DNA of 64,000 nucleotides. It comes from Xenorhabdus miraniensis. GTDB taxonomy: Bacteria > Pseudomonadota > Gammaproteobacteria > Enterobacterales > Enterobacteriaceae. Each line of letters starts with the position of its first letter. Positions within the stretch are counted from its first letter, which is position 1. Made by a program: the position numbers and the translations under genes. This document shows positions 9,094-22,300 of this stretch, in pieces. Below the pieces are notes generated by a model that worked only from the letters and a program-made list of their open reading frames with translations, was not told the origin of the DNA and did no database searches. Location: positions 1 to 64,000 of the forward strand of contig NZ_NITZ01000018.1 in assembly GCF_002632615.1 (NCBI RefSeq), written 5' to 3'.

Positions 9094-9555
9094 TCAAGTC
9101 GATGAAAATATTTTTCTGACAAAAGTAGTCGCAAACATATATTCGGCTTCAATACGCTCTATCAAACCTTTTAGCCAACGTTGTAATTCATTACAATGTT
9201 CGTCAGGCCGCTTATTGGATCTATACACGACAGAACGGGCACCATGTATCAGTATTCCCCTTAAATAGGCATCTCCCCGTTTACTGATACCGAGTTGTCT
9301 GACTTTTCCGCACGGCTATGTTCTTTGGGAACCAGCCCTAAGTAGCTGGCAAAATAGCGGCTATTTTTAAAATCTTTACCATCACCCAGTGTTATCATCA
9401 GGGCTGAAGCCCCAATGGCCCAACGCCCGGTAATGTTAACAGTCTGCGGATATCTTCATGCTGGATATTCAGATGGTCAAGACGCTTATCCAGTTCGTTC
9501 AGACGTTGTTGAAGACCTTTCAGCTCAAACAGCAATTCCTGGTCCATAATGAAAT
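9094..9555 (-). pseudogene. IS110/IS1111-family transposase remnant, several frameshifts
   Basis: The minus strand reads parts of an IS110-type transposase (Transposase_20 end) in different frames. In order these are a coiled stretch ELKGLQQRLNELDKRLDHL, LLTLPGVGP, then after a shift GASALMITLGDGKDFKNS and RYFASYLGLVPKEHS. After another shift come CGKVRQLGISKRGDAY, LRGILIHGARSVVYRS and KRPDEHCNELQRWLKGLIER, ending at a stop at 9094-9096. At least two single-base shifts break it and the N-terminal DEDD part is missing. It lies between the two biosynthetic regions and marks past insertion there. Confidence 0.8.
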
Positions 9556-9619
9556 GGATAATTTTTACGCAAAGTAGAATCCCACCCTGTCTGCAGAAAG
9601 CTTTAAAGTGACCGATACT

Positions 9620-9835
9620 TTATCTTCTCCCGGATATAATTTTCTGCATCACTATCTGCCCGAACATCCCGGCGGACTGCCTAACCTGCCCCACGTCTTG
9701 GCTCACCATGCCTGCAACGTCACCAATTCGCACACCTGCCCACGCCAATGCGCCTAGCCAGACCATCGGCAGGACAATAAACAGCGGGCCCGTTACCAGC
9801 CCCATGATTAAATCGTCTGAGGTGTTCTGAACACG
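9620..9835 (-). pseudogene. Fragment of a hydrophobic membrane protein, perhaps a conjugation (ICE) protein
   Basis: The minus strand keeps an open reading frame whose last 70 or so residues look like the end of a real protein. A hydrophobic pair of segments (LVTGPLFIVLPMVWLGALAW) is followed by a polar tail rich in Gly, Gln and Val, ending in SGRR. The base composition is GC-richer than the AT-rich DNA to its right, where the resemblance to protein stops. The pattern recalls the C-terminus of TraG-like proteins of integrative conjugative elements, but that is a guess from character only. No start or ribosome binding site is credible, so I treat it as a truncated relic. Confidence 0.3.
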
Positions 9836-10086
9836 AATTAACGTTGAATATACAGAGAAATTTATTCGGGATGCTATTTTCCACAACGACCACATTAGAA
9901 TTTTTATAAACAACTATCAAAAATAGATGGTGCATAGCCCTTTCATAATAGAAATTAAAAAAATAAAGTAACCATTTATGATTATGAAATAGTGAGCCCT
10001 TCAACATCTCATCATGTCGCAATGTCACATAAATCACATTTGATTCATTAGCCTAATTTATTAGACTCGCGAGCAGGAGTTAAGTA
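9836..10086. other. AT-rich leader region upstream of the NRPS operon
   Basis: About 250 bases of AT-rich DNA without a credible gene, separating the mobile-element debris from the first NRPS gene. It must hold the promoter of the synthetase operon. AGGAG at 10075-10079 is the ribosome binding site for the ATG at 10087. A TTGATT (10040-10045)/TAGACT (10062-10067) pair with a 16 bp spacer is possible, but it would leave a leader of only about 13 bases. A promoter further upstream is therefore equally likely. Confidence 0.5.
10021..10041. promoter_or_regulatory. CRP-like operator upstream of the NRPS operon
   Basis: Read on the minus strand, the segment gives AAATGTGA, six bases, then TGACATT. 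This matches the CRP consensus TGTGA-N6-TCACA with one mismatch in the second half-site. It lies about 40 bases upstream of the possible start point served by TTGATT/TAGACT, the position expected for class II activation. The match is seen in the sequence; regulation by CRP is inference. Confidence 0.35.
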
Positions 10087-13000
10087 ATGCCTATGTCATG
10101 CAATCGTATTAACAACGAAGATCAACTTTCGTTTGGGAATTGTTCTTCCTCCCCCTCTCACCCATTCCCCCTCAGCTCTCCCCAGCAGGTCGTCTGGCTT
10201 GACCAGATTCTTCGCCCTGACAGCACCTGTTACAATCTTGGGTCAGTTATTCTCATTGAGGGAGAATTGGATGAAGCGCTGTTAGTGCGCGCCTTTGAGA
10301 CCGTTGTTGATCGTCATGATGTATTGCGCTTACGACTCGTGAATACCCAGGAATTACCACTGCAAGAACTGGCAGACGCTTTGCCTGTGTCCGTGACAAT
10401 TCATGATTTCTCTGGTCATGCCAATTCAGAAGAACTTGCTGAGCAACATATTCGTGCTGCCCTAATACGTCCGTTCGATTTGAATGGTGAACTATGGCGC
10501 TTTGAGCTGCTGCGGGTGAGTGATAACCGCTGGTACTGGCAGTTCAGTTGCCATCATCTGATTGCTGACGGGATCACGTTAGGACTTATCCCCGAAGAGA
10601 TAGCCAACACTTATAGTCGCTTAGCCAAAGGTGAGGAGCTCACCGAAGCGGCTCCCTCTTATCTCGACTTTATTGATGAGGACATCGCTTACCTGAACTC
10701 ACAACGCTATAGACAAGATCGGCAATTTTGGCTGGAACGCTATAAAAATTTACCACCCGCATTAATTCAGCCATCAAATTCAAACAAAATAACAGAACAC
10801 GAACACCCTGAACCTTTAATTTGGCAACTGGACAAAGCAATTTATCAGCGAATCGAAGATATTGTGGCCGCACAAGGGTTATCTGTCCTGCATTTTATGT
10901 ATGCCGTTCTGGCTTGTTACTTCTCACGCACCAGCCATGTTGAGGAAATTGTTCTTGGCATCCCCGTGCACAACCGTAAAAACGTCAAACAAAGGCGCAT
11001 AGTAGGGATGTTTTCATCCGTTATTCCCGTCGGTATTACCGTTACACCGCATGATACTTTCCTCGATGTGATGAACAAAACCGCAGCAGAATTGCGTCGT
11101 TGCTATAAACGTCAGCGTTTGCCGATTGCAGAGCTGAACCGCCACATACAAGCCCAACAAAAGATCGGGCAAACTCAACTATTCGATATCATGCTGTCAT
11201 TTGAGCAGATCGAAGTGAATGCCGGTATGCCAAACGCCACGCTCGAATACTCAAAAATACAACGTGGTGCTCCATTCCCTCTCGTTATTGCGATCCACCA
11301 ATACGCCTTCGCCAACAGTAAAGATGCCCATAAGCCTTACACACTTGAGTTTGATTATTCACCCGATTATCTGAGTCGTGCCGAAGCCATAGCGCTCCAA
11401 TCCCGCCTGATGACACTGATAGAAGGTGCTCTCACGTCTCCGGAGGCTCAAGTCCGCAACTTGCCGATATTGCCACCGGCAGAACAGCAACAATTGTTGG
11501 TGGATTTCAATACTACGCAGGCGGATTACCTGCAAGATGCCTTGGTTCATTCACTGTTTGAAGCACAGGCTGCACAGCAACCTGATGCCACAGCCGTGAT
11601 GTTTGAAGAACAAACACTCAGCTATGGTGAACTCAATCGCCGCGCCAACCGTTTGGCGCATCATTTGATTGCGTTGGGTGTTCGCCCGGATGAACGGGTG
11701 GCGATTTGCGCTGAACGCAGTCTGGAGATGGTGGTAGGGTTACTCGCTATTCTCAAGGCCGGTGGTGCTTATGTTCCGCTCGACCCCGCCTACCCGACCG
11801 AACGGCTGGTGTATATGCTCAGGGATTCGGCTCCAGTGGCATTACTCACCCAAATGGCTTTCGCTGAAACCCTGAACGGTGCCGTACCTGCTGCCGGATA
11901 CACGACCGTGTTACTTGATACCCAGCAACCTTATCTGGCTGAACAACCCACTCATAACCCGAATACTCAGGCTCTGGGGCTGGCATCACACCATTTGGCC
12001 TATGTGATCTACACGTCAGGTTCGACCGGATTACCCAAGGGGGTAGAAATGCCGCTTGCAGCATTATCAAACTTGCTGCATTGGCACCGTCACTCTCCTT
12101 CAACTCCCGCCAGTACCGGTAAAACCCTGCAATTTGCGGCGCTAGGATTTGATGTTGCGTTTCAGGAAATCTTTACCACCCTGTGTGAAGGTGGCTGTCT
12201 GGTCCTGATTAATGAAGCCATGCGTCGGGAGCCTCAACAGTTCCTTCGGCTGATCCGGCAAAAACAGGTTAATCGTATTTTTCTTCCCTACATTGCCCTC
12301 CAGCATCTTGCGGAAGCCGCCAGCGACAGTGAAGACGATTTTTCTTATCTGGTGCATATTATTACTGCCGGTGAGCAATTACGCATTACACCCGCCATTC
12401 AGCGGTTCCTGCAACGGGCTGGTAATTGCCAGTTACACAATCACTATGGCCCGACAGAAAGCCATGTCGTAACGTCATATACATTAGGTAAGGAAATTGA
12501 ACAGTGGCCAACGCTTCCTCCCATCGGGCGCCCGATAGCGAATACCCAGATTTATATTCTTGACGAGTATGGTCAGCCGGTGCCCCTTGGCATAACGGGA
12601 GAGATCCATATCGCGGGCGCGGGGGTTGCCCGTGGTTATTTGAACCGTCCTGAACTCACTGCCGAACGTTTCCTTAGCTGTCCGTTCTCCGCCGATCCGA
12701 ATGCCCGCATGTATAAAACCGGCGACCTCGGCCGCTGGTTGTCTGACGGCAATATCGAATACCTCGGCCGCAATGATTTTCAGGTCAAATTACGTGGCTT
12801 CCGTATTGAATTGGGGGAAATTGAGGCCCAACTGATGCGGTGTCACGGGGTGCGTGAAGCAGTTGTCCTTGCCCGCGAAGATGAGCTAAGTCAGAAGCGT
12901 CTGGTTGCTTATCTGCGTCCACAGGAGGGTGTTGAACTGGTTCCCGCTGAATTGCGTCAACAACTCGCTGAACATCTGGCGGAGTATATGCTACCCAGTG

Positions 13001-13330
13001 CCTTTGTCACGTTAGCGGCTTTCCCGTTAACGCCTAACGGCAAACTTGACCGCAAGGCACTGCCTGCCCCGGATTCCTCCGCCATAGTAACGCGCGGTTA
13101 TGCGGCACCGGTCGGTGAAATAGAAATCGCTTTGGCGCAAATCTGGCAAGACTTGCTGGGATTAGAGCGAGTGGGCCGTCATGACCACTTCTTTGAACTG
13201 GGCGGTCATTCCCTGCTGGCCGTTCAGCTCGTAGCACGCATACGCCAGACGCTGACACGAGAATTGCCACTACAACAGCTCTTTGCCCAGCCTGTTCTGA
13301 TGGCATTGGCGCATACCATTACCGAGACTG
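10087..13330 (+). other. Module 1: Cstart-A(Pro)-T
   Basis: The starter C domain (about residues 25-450, active site HHLIADG) differs clearly from the other C domains in the line. The A domain has A4 motif FDVAFQE with Asp235-equivalent at residue 689; the code read against GrsA is DVQFIAHVVK, a classical proline code. T-domain Ser is residue 1042 in LGGHSLLAVQL. It predicts N-acyl-L-Pro as the first unit. Confidence 0.85.
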
Positions 13331-16300
13331 CAACAACTACTCAAACCATGATTCCCGTGGCTGACCGCAGCCAGCCATTGCCTTTATCTTTTGCCCAACA
13401 GCGTTTGTGGTTCCTGAGTCAGCTCAATCCGGCGGCAAGTCTGGCTTACCATATTCCCGTGGCATTGCGTCTGACTGGCGAACTTAACATCCACGCCATG
13501 ACGACCGCACTGGAACATCTGGTTTCCCGCCACGAGAGCTTACGGACTCGTTTTGTTCTGGTGGAAGGTCAACCCTACCAACATATCGATCCCGCTGATA
13601 TGGGTTTTGCCCTGTCCAGCCATGATTTGCGTCAGCTTGATCCGGCTCTGCACATCCGCCATATTGCCAAACTTACTGATCTTGAGGCTCAAACCCCTTT
13701 CGATTTTACTCAGGGCCCGCTTATTCGTGGTCAATTGTTGCAATTGACAGATGAAGAACATGTGTTATTGCTCACCCTGCATCACATTATTACTGATGGC
13801 TGGTCTATTGGTGTATTAGTGCGCGAACTTGATGTTCTCTATCATGCTGTCCTCAACGACTATGACACTCCCTTGCCGCCTTTGCCGATTCAATATGTCG
13901 ATTATGCTGTCTGGCAGCGTGAATGGTTGCAGGGAAACAACCTTACAGAACAACGAAATTTCTGGTATGCACAACTTGAAAATGCACCTGCCCTATTGTC
14001 ACTTCCCACTGATCGGCCACGCCCGGCGGTACAAACTTATGTTGGCAGTCAGGTGCCCTTCCATCTTGATGCCAGCGTACTGACATCGCTTAAGTCACTT
14101 GGACAACGTCATAACACCACCTTATTTATGACGGTACTGGCAGCCTGGAGTATTGTCCTTGCCCGACTCAGTGGTCAGGATGATATTGTGATGGGTACGC
14201 CGGTCGCCAATCGCCCACACCGTGAACTTGAGGGATTAATGGGCTTTTTTGTCAATACGCTGGCTTTGCGTGTCCGGCTCAATGATGACCTCAGCGTTAC
14301 TGACCTACTTACCCAAGTCCGGGAGCAAGCACTCGCCGCCTATGCCCATCAGGATCTGCCCTTCGAACAAGTAGTAGAGACGTTACAGCCTGAACGCAGT
14401 CTCAGCTACAGCCCCATTTTTCAGGTGATGCTGGCCTTGGACAATACGCCAGTTCAAGAGCGAACTTCGCCCGGCTTACAGATCTCACGTATTGAACAGA
14501 TAAGTCATAGCGCACACTTTGATTTGATGTTGTTGTTGACTGAAACCGACACGGGCTTGATTGGCGGATTGGAGTATGCGTCTGATCTGTTTGATTCCTC
14601 CACCGTTGAGCGCATAGTTGGCTATTTACAACGAGTGTTGGCAGCAATGGCAACCGATACGACCCAAGCCATTGCGCGTCTGCCGATGCTGTCCGAATCG
14701 GAGCGGCAACAATTGTTGGTGGATTTCAACGCCACCCATGCCGATTTCCCGCAAAATGCCCTGATCCACCAGCTATTTGAAGCTCAGGCGGCTCAATGCC
14801 CTACTGCAACAGCAGTTGTATGTGGCAACCAAACGCTCAGTTATGACGAATTAAACCGTCACGCCAATCGCTTGGCACATCATTTGATTGCATTGGGAGT
14901 ACGCCCGGATGATCGGGTAACCATTTGTGTTGAACGCCGTCCCGAAATGGTGATTGGTCTGCTCGCCATTCTCAAAGCCGGCGGGGCTTATGTGCCGTTA
15001 GATCCGGCCTATCCCACCGAACGGCTGGCGTATATGCTGGAAGATTCAGCACCGATGGCGATACTGACCCAAACGGCACTTGTCAACAAGCTGACTCGCG
15101 CTGTACCCAAGGTTCTGCTCGATAATATACTCGACACCCAAACACCATTCCTGACAGAGCAGCCAGACCACAATCCCGATGCGCAGGTTCTGGGGCTGAC
15201 TTCACGCCATTTGGCGTATGTTATTTACACATCAGGCTCTACCGGTCTGCCCAAAGGCGTGGCCATCGAACACCGCAATACCGTGAATTTCCTGACGTGG
15301 ACACAACAAATGTTTAGCCCGGCGGAATTGGCACACACGTTGTTTGCCACTTCACTGAATTTTGACCTGGCTGTGTACGAATGTTTTGCTCCTTTGCTCT
15401 CTGGCGGTACGGTGCACCTTGTCCCTGATGTGTTGTCGCTGGTTAACACAGAATCAGCCATCACAAAACAGGCCATCAGCCTGATTAACACCGTGCCATC
15501 GGCTATCGCAAGGCTGATTGAAGTCAATGCGGTGCCCATGAGCGTCCGAACCGTCAATTTAGCCGGTGAAGCCCTGAAATCACACGTTGTTGAACACTTA
15601 TTTACCCACACCAATGTCCAGAATGTATGCAATTTGTACGGCCCTTCTGAAACGACAACGTATTCAACGTGGACACGAATGAACCGTGCAACGGGATTTG
15701 ACAGCCATATCGGCCGTCCGATTGCCAATACCCGGATTTATATCCTTGATTCGCATGGTCAACCGGTGCCACTTGGCGTTGTCGGTGAAATCCATATCGC
15801 CGGCGCGGGTGTTGCCCGCGGTTATCTGAATCGCCCTGAGTTGACCACCGAACGCTTCCTTTCCGATCCGTTCTCTTCCGATCCCGATGCACGTATGTAC
15901 AAAACGGGTGACCTCGGTCGCTGGTTGTCTGACGGTAATATCGAATACCTTGGCCGCAATGACTTTCAGGTCAAACTGCGCGGCTTCCGTATTGAGCTGG
16001 GTGAAATTGAGGCGCAACTGATGCAGTGTCACGGTGTGCGCGAAGCGGTAGTAATTGAAGCGGCATTTATTGAAACGACAGTTATTGAAACAGCAGTTAT
16101 TTCCCATGAAGAAGAGTCCGGACAGAAGCGATTAGTCGCCTATTTACGTCCACAGGAGGGTGTTGAGTTACTTCCTAACGAACTGCGCCAACAACTTGCC
16201 CAACACCTTGCTGAGTATATGTTGCCTAGTGCCTTTGTGACATTAGCGGCTTTCCCGTTAACACCTAACGGTAAACTTGATCGCAAAGCCCTGCCTGTCC

Positions 16301-19300
16301 CGGATTCATCTGCCGTGGTGACACGCGGTTATTCAGCACCGGTCGGTGAAATAGAAATCGCTTTGGCGCAAATCTGGCAAGATCTGTTGGGATTAGAGCG
16401 AGTGGGCCGTCATGACCATTTCTTTGAACTGGGCAGCCATTCCCTGATGATTGTCAGCCTGATTGAACGACTGTACAGCCTCGGTTGGCAACTTGACGTC
16501 CGCAGTGTGTTCTCTGCTCCCGTACTGTCTGCAATGGCACAGGCAATTCAAGGGGATATTGATACCTTCGTTGTGCCGCCTAACCGTATTCCTGACGGTT
16601 GCACCGCCATTACACCTGATATGCTGCCTTTGGTATCACTTTCCCAGGCTGAGATTGATGCGATCGTCGCAGCAACCCCCGGCGGGGCCGGCAATATACA
16701 GGATATCTACCCTCTGGCACCACTACAGGAAGGTATTCTGTTCCATCACCTGTTACAAACGCAGGGCGATACCTATCTGTTACACTGTATGCTCGCCTTT
16801 GATACCCGCAGCGCCCTTGATGCTTTCCTGTCCGGTCTGCAACAAGTCATCGACCGCCACGATATCCTGCGCACCGCAGCCTGCTGGCAAGGATTGGTAA
16901 AACCGGTTCAGGTGGTCTGGCGTCAGGCATCGCTGCATGTCAATGTGTTCACGCCAGCTACGGCGGATGACGTGCCATCTCAATTACAGGCCCACGTTAA
17001 CCCACGTGGAAGCCGTCTCGACCTCAGCCGGGCACCGCTGTTTGCTGCAGATATCGCCCATGATCCCGCGCAGGACAGGTGGCTGCTGGCCCTGCGCTTC
17101 CATCATCTCGTCAGCGACCATATGACTCTGGAGCTGATTTTTGCTGAGATTGCCCAAATACAACAAGGGCAAACCAAGGCACTGCCTGCGGCGCTCCCTT
17201 ACCGTAACTTTATTGCCCAGACGTTAAATGTACCGACAGATGTGCATGAAGCGTATTTCCGTACTCAACTTGCTGATATCGGTGCCCCGACAGCGCCCTT
17301 TGGTGTCCTCTCAATGCAGGATGATAGTGAGCCTATCGTTGAAGCTCATCTCTCGCTCGATCCTGCTCTTGCGGAAGCAATCCGCGCTCAGGCTCGCCGT
17401 CTGGGCGTCAGTCCGGGGGTATTGTTCCATGTCGCCTGGGCGCAAGTGCTGGCACAAACCAGCGGTTGCAACGAGGTTGTTTTCGGTTCTGTGCTGTCAG
17501 GCCGTCTACAGGGCGGGGCGGGCGCTTCCCGAACACTGGGGATGTTTATCAATACGCTGCCGGTACGAATTTCTCTCGCCGGCCGTCATGTGCGGGATGT
17601 GGTACAGGCCTCCTATCACAATTTAACGGCCCTACTGGAACACGAGCAGGCACCATTGGCGCTGGCACAACGTTGCAGCGCCGTGGCGCAGCCAATGCCA
17701 TTGTTCAGTGCGTTACTCAATTACCGTCACACTCAACTTAATGAGGCTGACGTTATTGAGATGCCCCAGATAGGTATGCGTATCATCGCTATTGAAGAAC
17801 GGACTAACTATCCCGTCACATTAACAGTAGATGATACGAATATCGGTTTCCGCCTCACAGCGCAAACAGTAGCCCGTATTGATCCAACACGCATTACCAC
17901 GTATCTGATGACCGCCGTTCGTGGTCTGGTGGATGCGTTGGCTCACCAGCCGCAACAGTTGATTCAAGCGCTATCAATCCTGCCAGCGACAGAGCGGCAG
18001 CAATTGTTGGTGGATTTTAATGCCACTCAGGTGGATTTCCCACAAAATGCCTTGATCCACCAACTGTTCGAAGCCCAAGTGCAACGTCATCCCGATGCGA
18101 TTGCCGTCGTGTTTGAGGGTGAATCATTAAGCTATGACGAACTGAACCGCCGTGCTAATCGTCTGGCCCATCATTTGATTGCGCTGGGGGTACATCCTGA
18201 CGATCGCGTTGCGATCTGTGTCGAGCGTAGTCCGCAACTTATTGTGGGTCTGCTCGCCATTCTTAAGGCGGGCGGTGCTTATCTGCCGCTTGATCCGACT
18301 TATCCGTCCGAACGATTGATGTATATGCTTGAGGATGCAGAGCCTGTGGCCTTGCTGACTCAAACAGCCTATGTGGACAAACTGGACAGCCACATCCCTG
18401 CTGTGTTGCTTGACGCACAAGAATCGTTTCTAACAACACCGTTTCTAACAACACCGTTTCTAACAACACAAGCGACGCATAATCCGGACATTCAGGCACT
18501 GAATCTGACATCACGCCATTTAGCCTACGTGATTTACACATCAGGTTCCACCGGATTGCCTAAAGGTGTAATGGTCGAACACCGCAATGTGCTTCGCCTT
18601 ATCATCAACAGTGGTTTTGCTGATATTGGCCCTGACGACTGTGTTGCCCACTGTGCCAATATTGCTTTTGACGCATCAACCTGGGAAATCTGGTCTGCCC
18701 TGCTCAATGGCGGACGTCTGCATGTCGTTGCACAATCCGTGCTGCTTGATCCGGTGCATTTCTGCGATTCCCTGATCAAGGGACAAGTCACTGCGCTCTG
18801 GTTAACGGCTGGCTTATTCAATGAGTACCTTGATGCGCTCAAGCCCCTGTTCGGGCAATTGCGCTACCTGCTTGTCGGTGGTGATGTACTCGACCCTAAA
18901 AAGATACAGCATGTTCAATTGGCTGAATCGCAGCCTGCTTGTTTGGTTAACGGATATGGCCCAACGGAAACCACCACGTTTGCTGCAACCTATGCGATTA
19001 CCTCACCCGTTGATGTTACGCGCTCTATTCCCATTGGCAGTCCGATTGCGAATACCCGGATCTATATCCTCGATCCATACGGGCAACCGGCTCCTCTCGG
19101 GGCGGCCGGCGAAATTTACATTGCCGGAGCTGGTGTTGCCCGCGGTTATCTGAACCAGCCCGAACTGACCGCAGAACGTTTCCTCGTCGACCCGTTCTCT
19201 TCAGAGCCGGATGCCCGTATGTACAAAACCGGTGACCTCGGACGCTGGCTGTCCGATGGCAATATCGAATACCTCGGCCGCAATGATTTTCAGGTCAAAC

Positions 19301-22300
19301 TGCGGGGTTTCCGGATTGAACCGGGTGAAATAGAGGCAAAACTTGAGCAATGTGATGGCGTGCGCGAAGCGGTTGTGATCGTCCGTGACGATAAACGTCT
19401 GGTCGCCTATGTGCAACCGATGGATGGCATCGGGTTAGTACCGGCCGAATTGCGCCGGCAACTCGCCAAACATCTTGCGGAATATATGCTACCGAGTGCT
19501 TTTGTTACGCTTAAGACTTTTCCGCTGACACCGAATGGCAAACTTGATCGTCAGGCACTCCCTGCCCCTGATTTATCGGCTGTGGTCGCGCGCGGTTATG
19601 AAGCTCCTGTTGGTGAGACAGAAATTGCACTGGCCCGGATTTGGCAAAAATTGCTGGGACTGGAACAGGTTGGCCGTCATGACCATTTCTTTGAGCTGGG
19701 CGGTCATTCGCTGCTGGCTGTCCAACTTGTCGCGCATGTACGTCAGGATCTGGCGCGAGAGTTGTCACTACAACAACTCTTTGACCAGCCGCTTCTGATG
19801 GATTTGGCCCAAACGCTTACTGACGCTTCGACAACCGCTCCGCTAACGATCCCTGTAGCTGATCGCAATCAGCCACTACCGTTATCCTTCGCTCAACAAC
19901 GGTTATGGTTCCTGAGTCAACTCGATCAGGCAGCCAGTCTGGCCTATCATATTCCCGTGGCATTGCGCCTTACCGGTCAGCTCAATCATCAGGCACTGAG
20001 CCACGCACTCGATAATCTGGTTGCCAGACAGGAAATATTACGTACCCGTTTTGTGCTGGTGGCAGGTCAACCCTGCCAGCAAATCGATCCTGTTGATATT
20101 GGCTTTGCCTTGTCTTACCAAGACCTGCGTCCATTAGCACCAGAAGAGCATCACCACCGGATGACTGAACTTGTCTCGCTTGAAACCCAGACGCCTTTTG
20201 ACTTTATTCAAGGCCCGCTGATCCGGGGGTATTTGCTGCAACTGACAGACAAGGAGCATGTTTTATTGCTCACCCATCATCATATTATCTCTGATGGTTG
20301 GTCTATCAGTGTGCTGATGCGCGAGTTGAGTGTCCTCTATCGTGCGGCCCTTGAGGGTGAAAGCGATCCCTTGCCGCCTCTGCCCATTCAATACGCTGAC
20401 TATGCTGTCTGGCAACGTCACTGGCTGCAAGAAACGACCCTGACAACACAACGCGATTTCTGGCGTGCCCGACTTGAAGAGGCTCCGGCCTTACTGGTAC
20501 TGCCGACTGACCGCCCGCGCCCGACAGTACAATCCTTCGTCGGAGGCCGGGTTCCTGTCCATTTTGACAGGGATCTATTGGCATCACTGAAAGGATTTGG
20601 ACAACGCCATAACAGCACCCTGTTTATGACTGTGTTAACTGGCTGGAGTATCGTTCTTGCCCGCCTCAGCGGTCAGGATGATATCGTCATCGGCACACCG
20701 GTCGCCAACCGGCCTCATCATGAACTTGAAGGGTTAATCGGTTTCTTCGTCAATACATTGGCCTTGCGTGTCACGCTGAATAATTCCATCAGTGTCTCTG
20801 ACCTGCTTACCCAGGTTCGTGAACGGGCACTCGCGGCCTATGCTCATCAGGATCTGCCCTTTGAACAAGTGGTGGAAGCCCTACAGCCTGAGCGTAACCT
20901 GAGTTATAGCCCGATCTTTCAGGTTATGCTGGCCCTGAACAACACGCCATCTCAAGTGTTGACGTTACCGGATCTCCAGTTCACACCGATTGAACAGACG
21001 CATTACAGTGCTCATTTTGATTTAACCTTGTCACTGACTGAAACTGAAACCGGTTTAGTGGGTGATCTGGTTTATGCCGCGGATTTGTTCGATGCCGCAG
21101 CCATTGAGCGTATGGTCGGTTACCTGAACACTGTGTTAGTGGCAATGGTGGCTGATGAAACACAATCCATTGCCACTTTGCCGATGTTACCCGCATCGGA
21201 GCGGCAACACCTGCTGGTGGACTTCAATACAACTCAGGCTGATTTCCCACAAGAGGCGTTGATCCACCAACTGTTTGAAGCTCAGGCGGCCAATACTCCC
21301 GATGCGATTGCCGTCGTATTCGAGGGGCAAACACTCAGCTATGACGAATTAAACTGCCGCGCCAATCGTCTGGCTCATTATTTGCTTACACTGGGTGTTC
21401 GCCCGGATGACCGCGTGGCGATGTGTGTCGAGCGCAGTATGGAAATGGTGGTCGGCTTAATGGCTATCCTCAAAGCCGGAGGAGCTTATGTGCCGCTTGA
21501 TCCTGCCTATCCCACTGAGCGGTTGACTTATATGCTTGAGGACGCGGCACCGAGAGTGTTGCTGACACAAGAAACGCTGGTCGGCAAACTGCCCGATTCA
21601 GTCCCTGTGTTACTGCTCGATACCCAAGACTCACTACTGGCTTCACAGCCAGCCCACAATCCGGACTCTCAGGCATCAGGGCTGACATCCCGCCATCTGG
21701 CTTATGTCATCTATACTTCCGGCTCCACAGGGTTGCCTAAAGGGGTCATGGTTGAACATCGCAGCTTAAGTAACCTGATTACGACACAGCAAGCTACCTT
21801 AGCGATCAAACCAGACAGTCGTATCCTGCAATTTGCGTCAAACAGTTTCGATGCCTGTATCTGGGAATGCTGCATGGCACTTTTGGGTGGCGCTCGTCTC
21901 CATCTTGCCCGTCGTACTCATCTTCTACCCGGCCCGGCATTGCAGGCGATTTTGGAAACACAGGCCATTACACACATTCTTCTGTCACCAACAGCATTGG
22001 CAGCCATGGATGCCATACCTGAAACACTGGAAACGCTGCTCGCAGGCGGTGAAGCCTGTCAGGTTTCACAGGTTAAACGCTGGTCAGAAGGAAGGCGTAT
22101 GCTGAATGCTTACGGCCCTACTGAAATTACAGTTTGTGCGGCGATGTATCTGTGTGACAGTCAGGAACAAAGCGCGCCACCTATTGGCCGCCCAATTGCC
22201 AACACCCAAATCTATATTCTTGATCCTGAAGGCCAGCCTGTTCCTGTTGGAGTCGCCGGCGAAATCTATATCGCTGGCGCCGGCGTTGCCCGCGGCTATC

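Noticed and set aside
9720..10037. Minus-strand open frame of about 105 codons before the NRPS operon
   Set aside because: It mixes Cys- and Asn-rich noise from AT-rich DNA with an out-of-frame reading of the relic at 9620-9835. It has no ribosome binding site and no recognisable domain.
15225..16107. Long minus-strand open frames inside the first NRPS gene (up to about 167 codons) and similar ones inside all three synthetase genes
   Set aside because: They recur at the same place in every module as antisense shadows of conserved A-domain DNA and have no start signals of their own.
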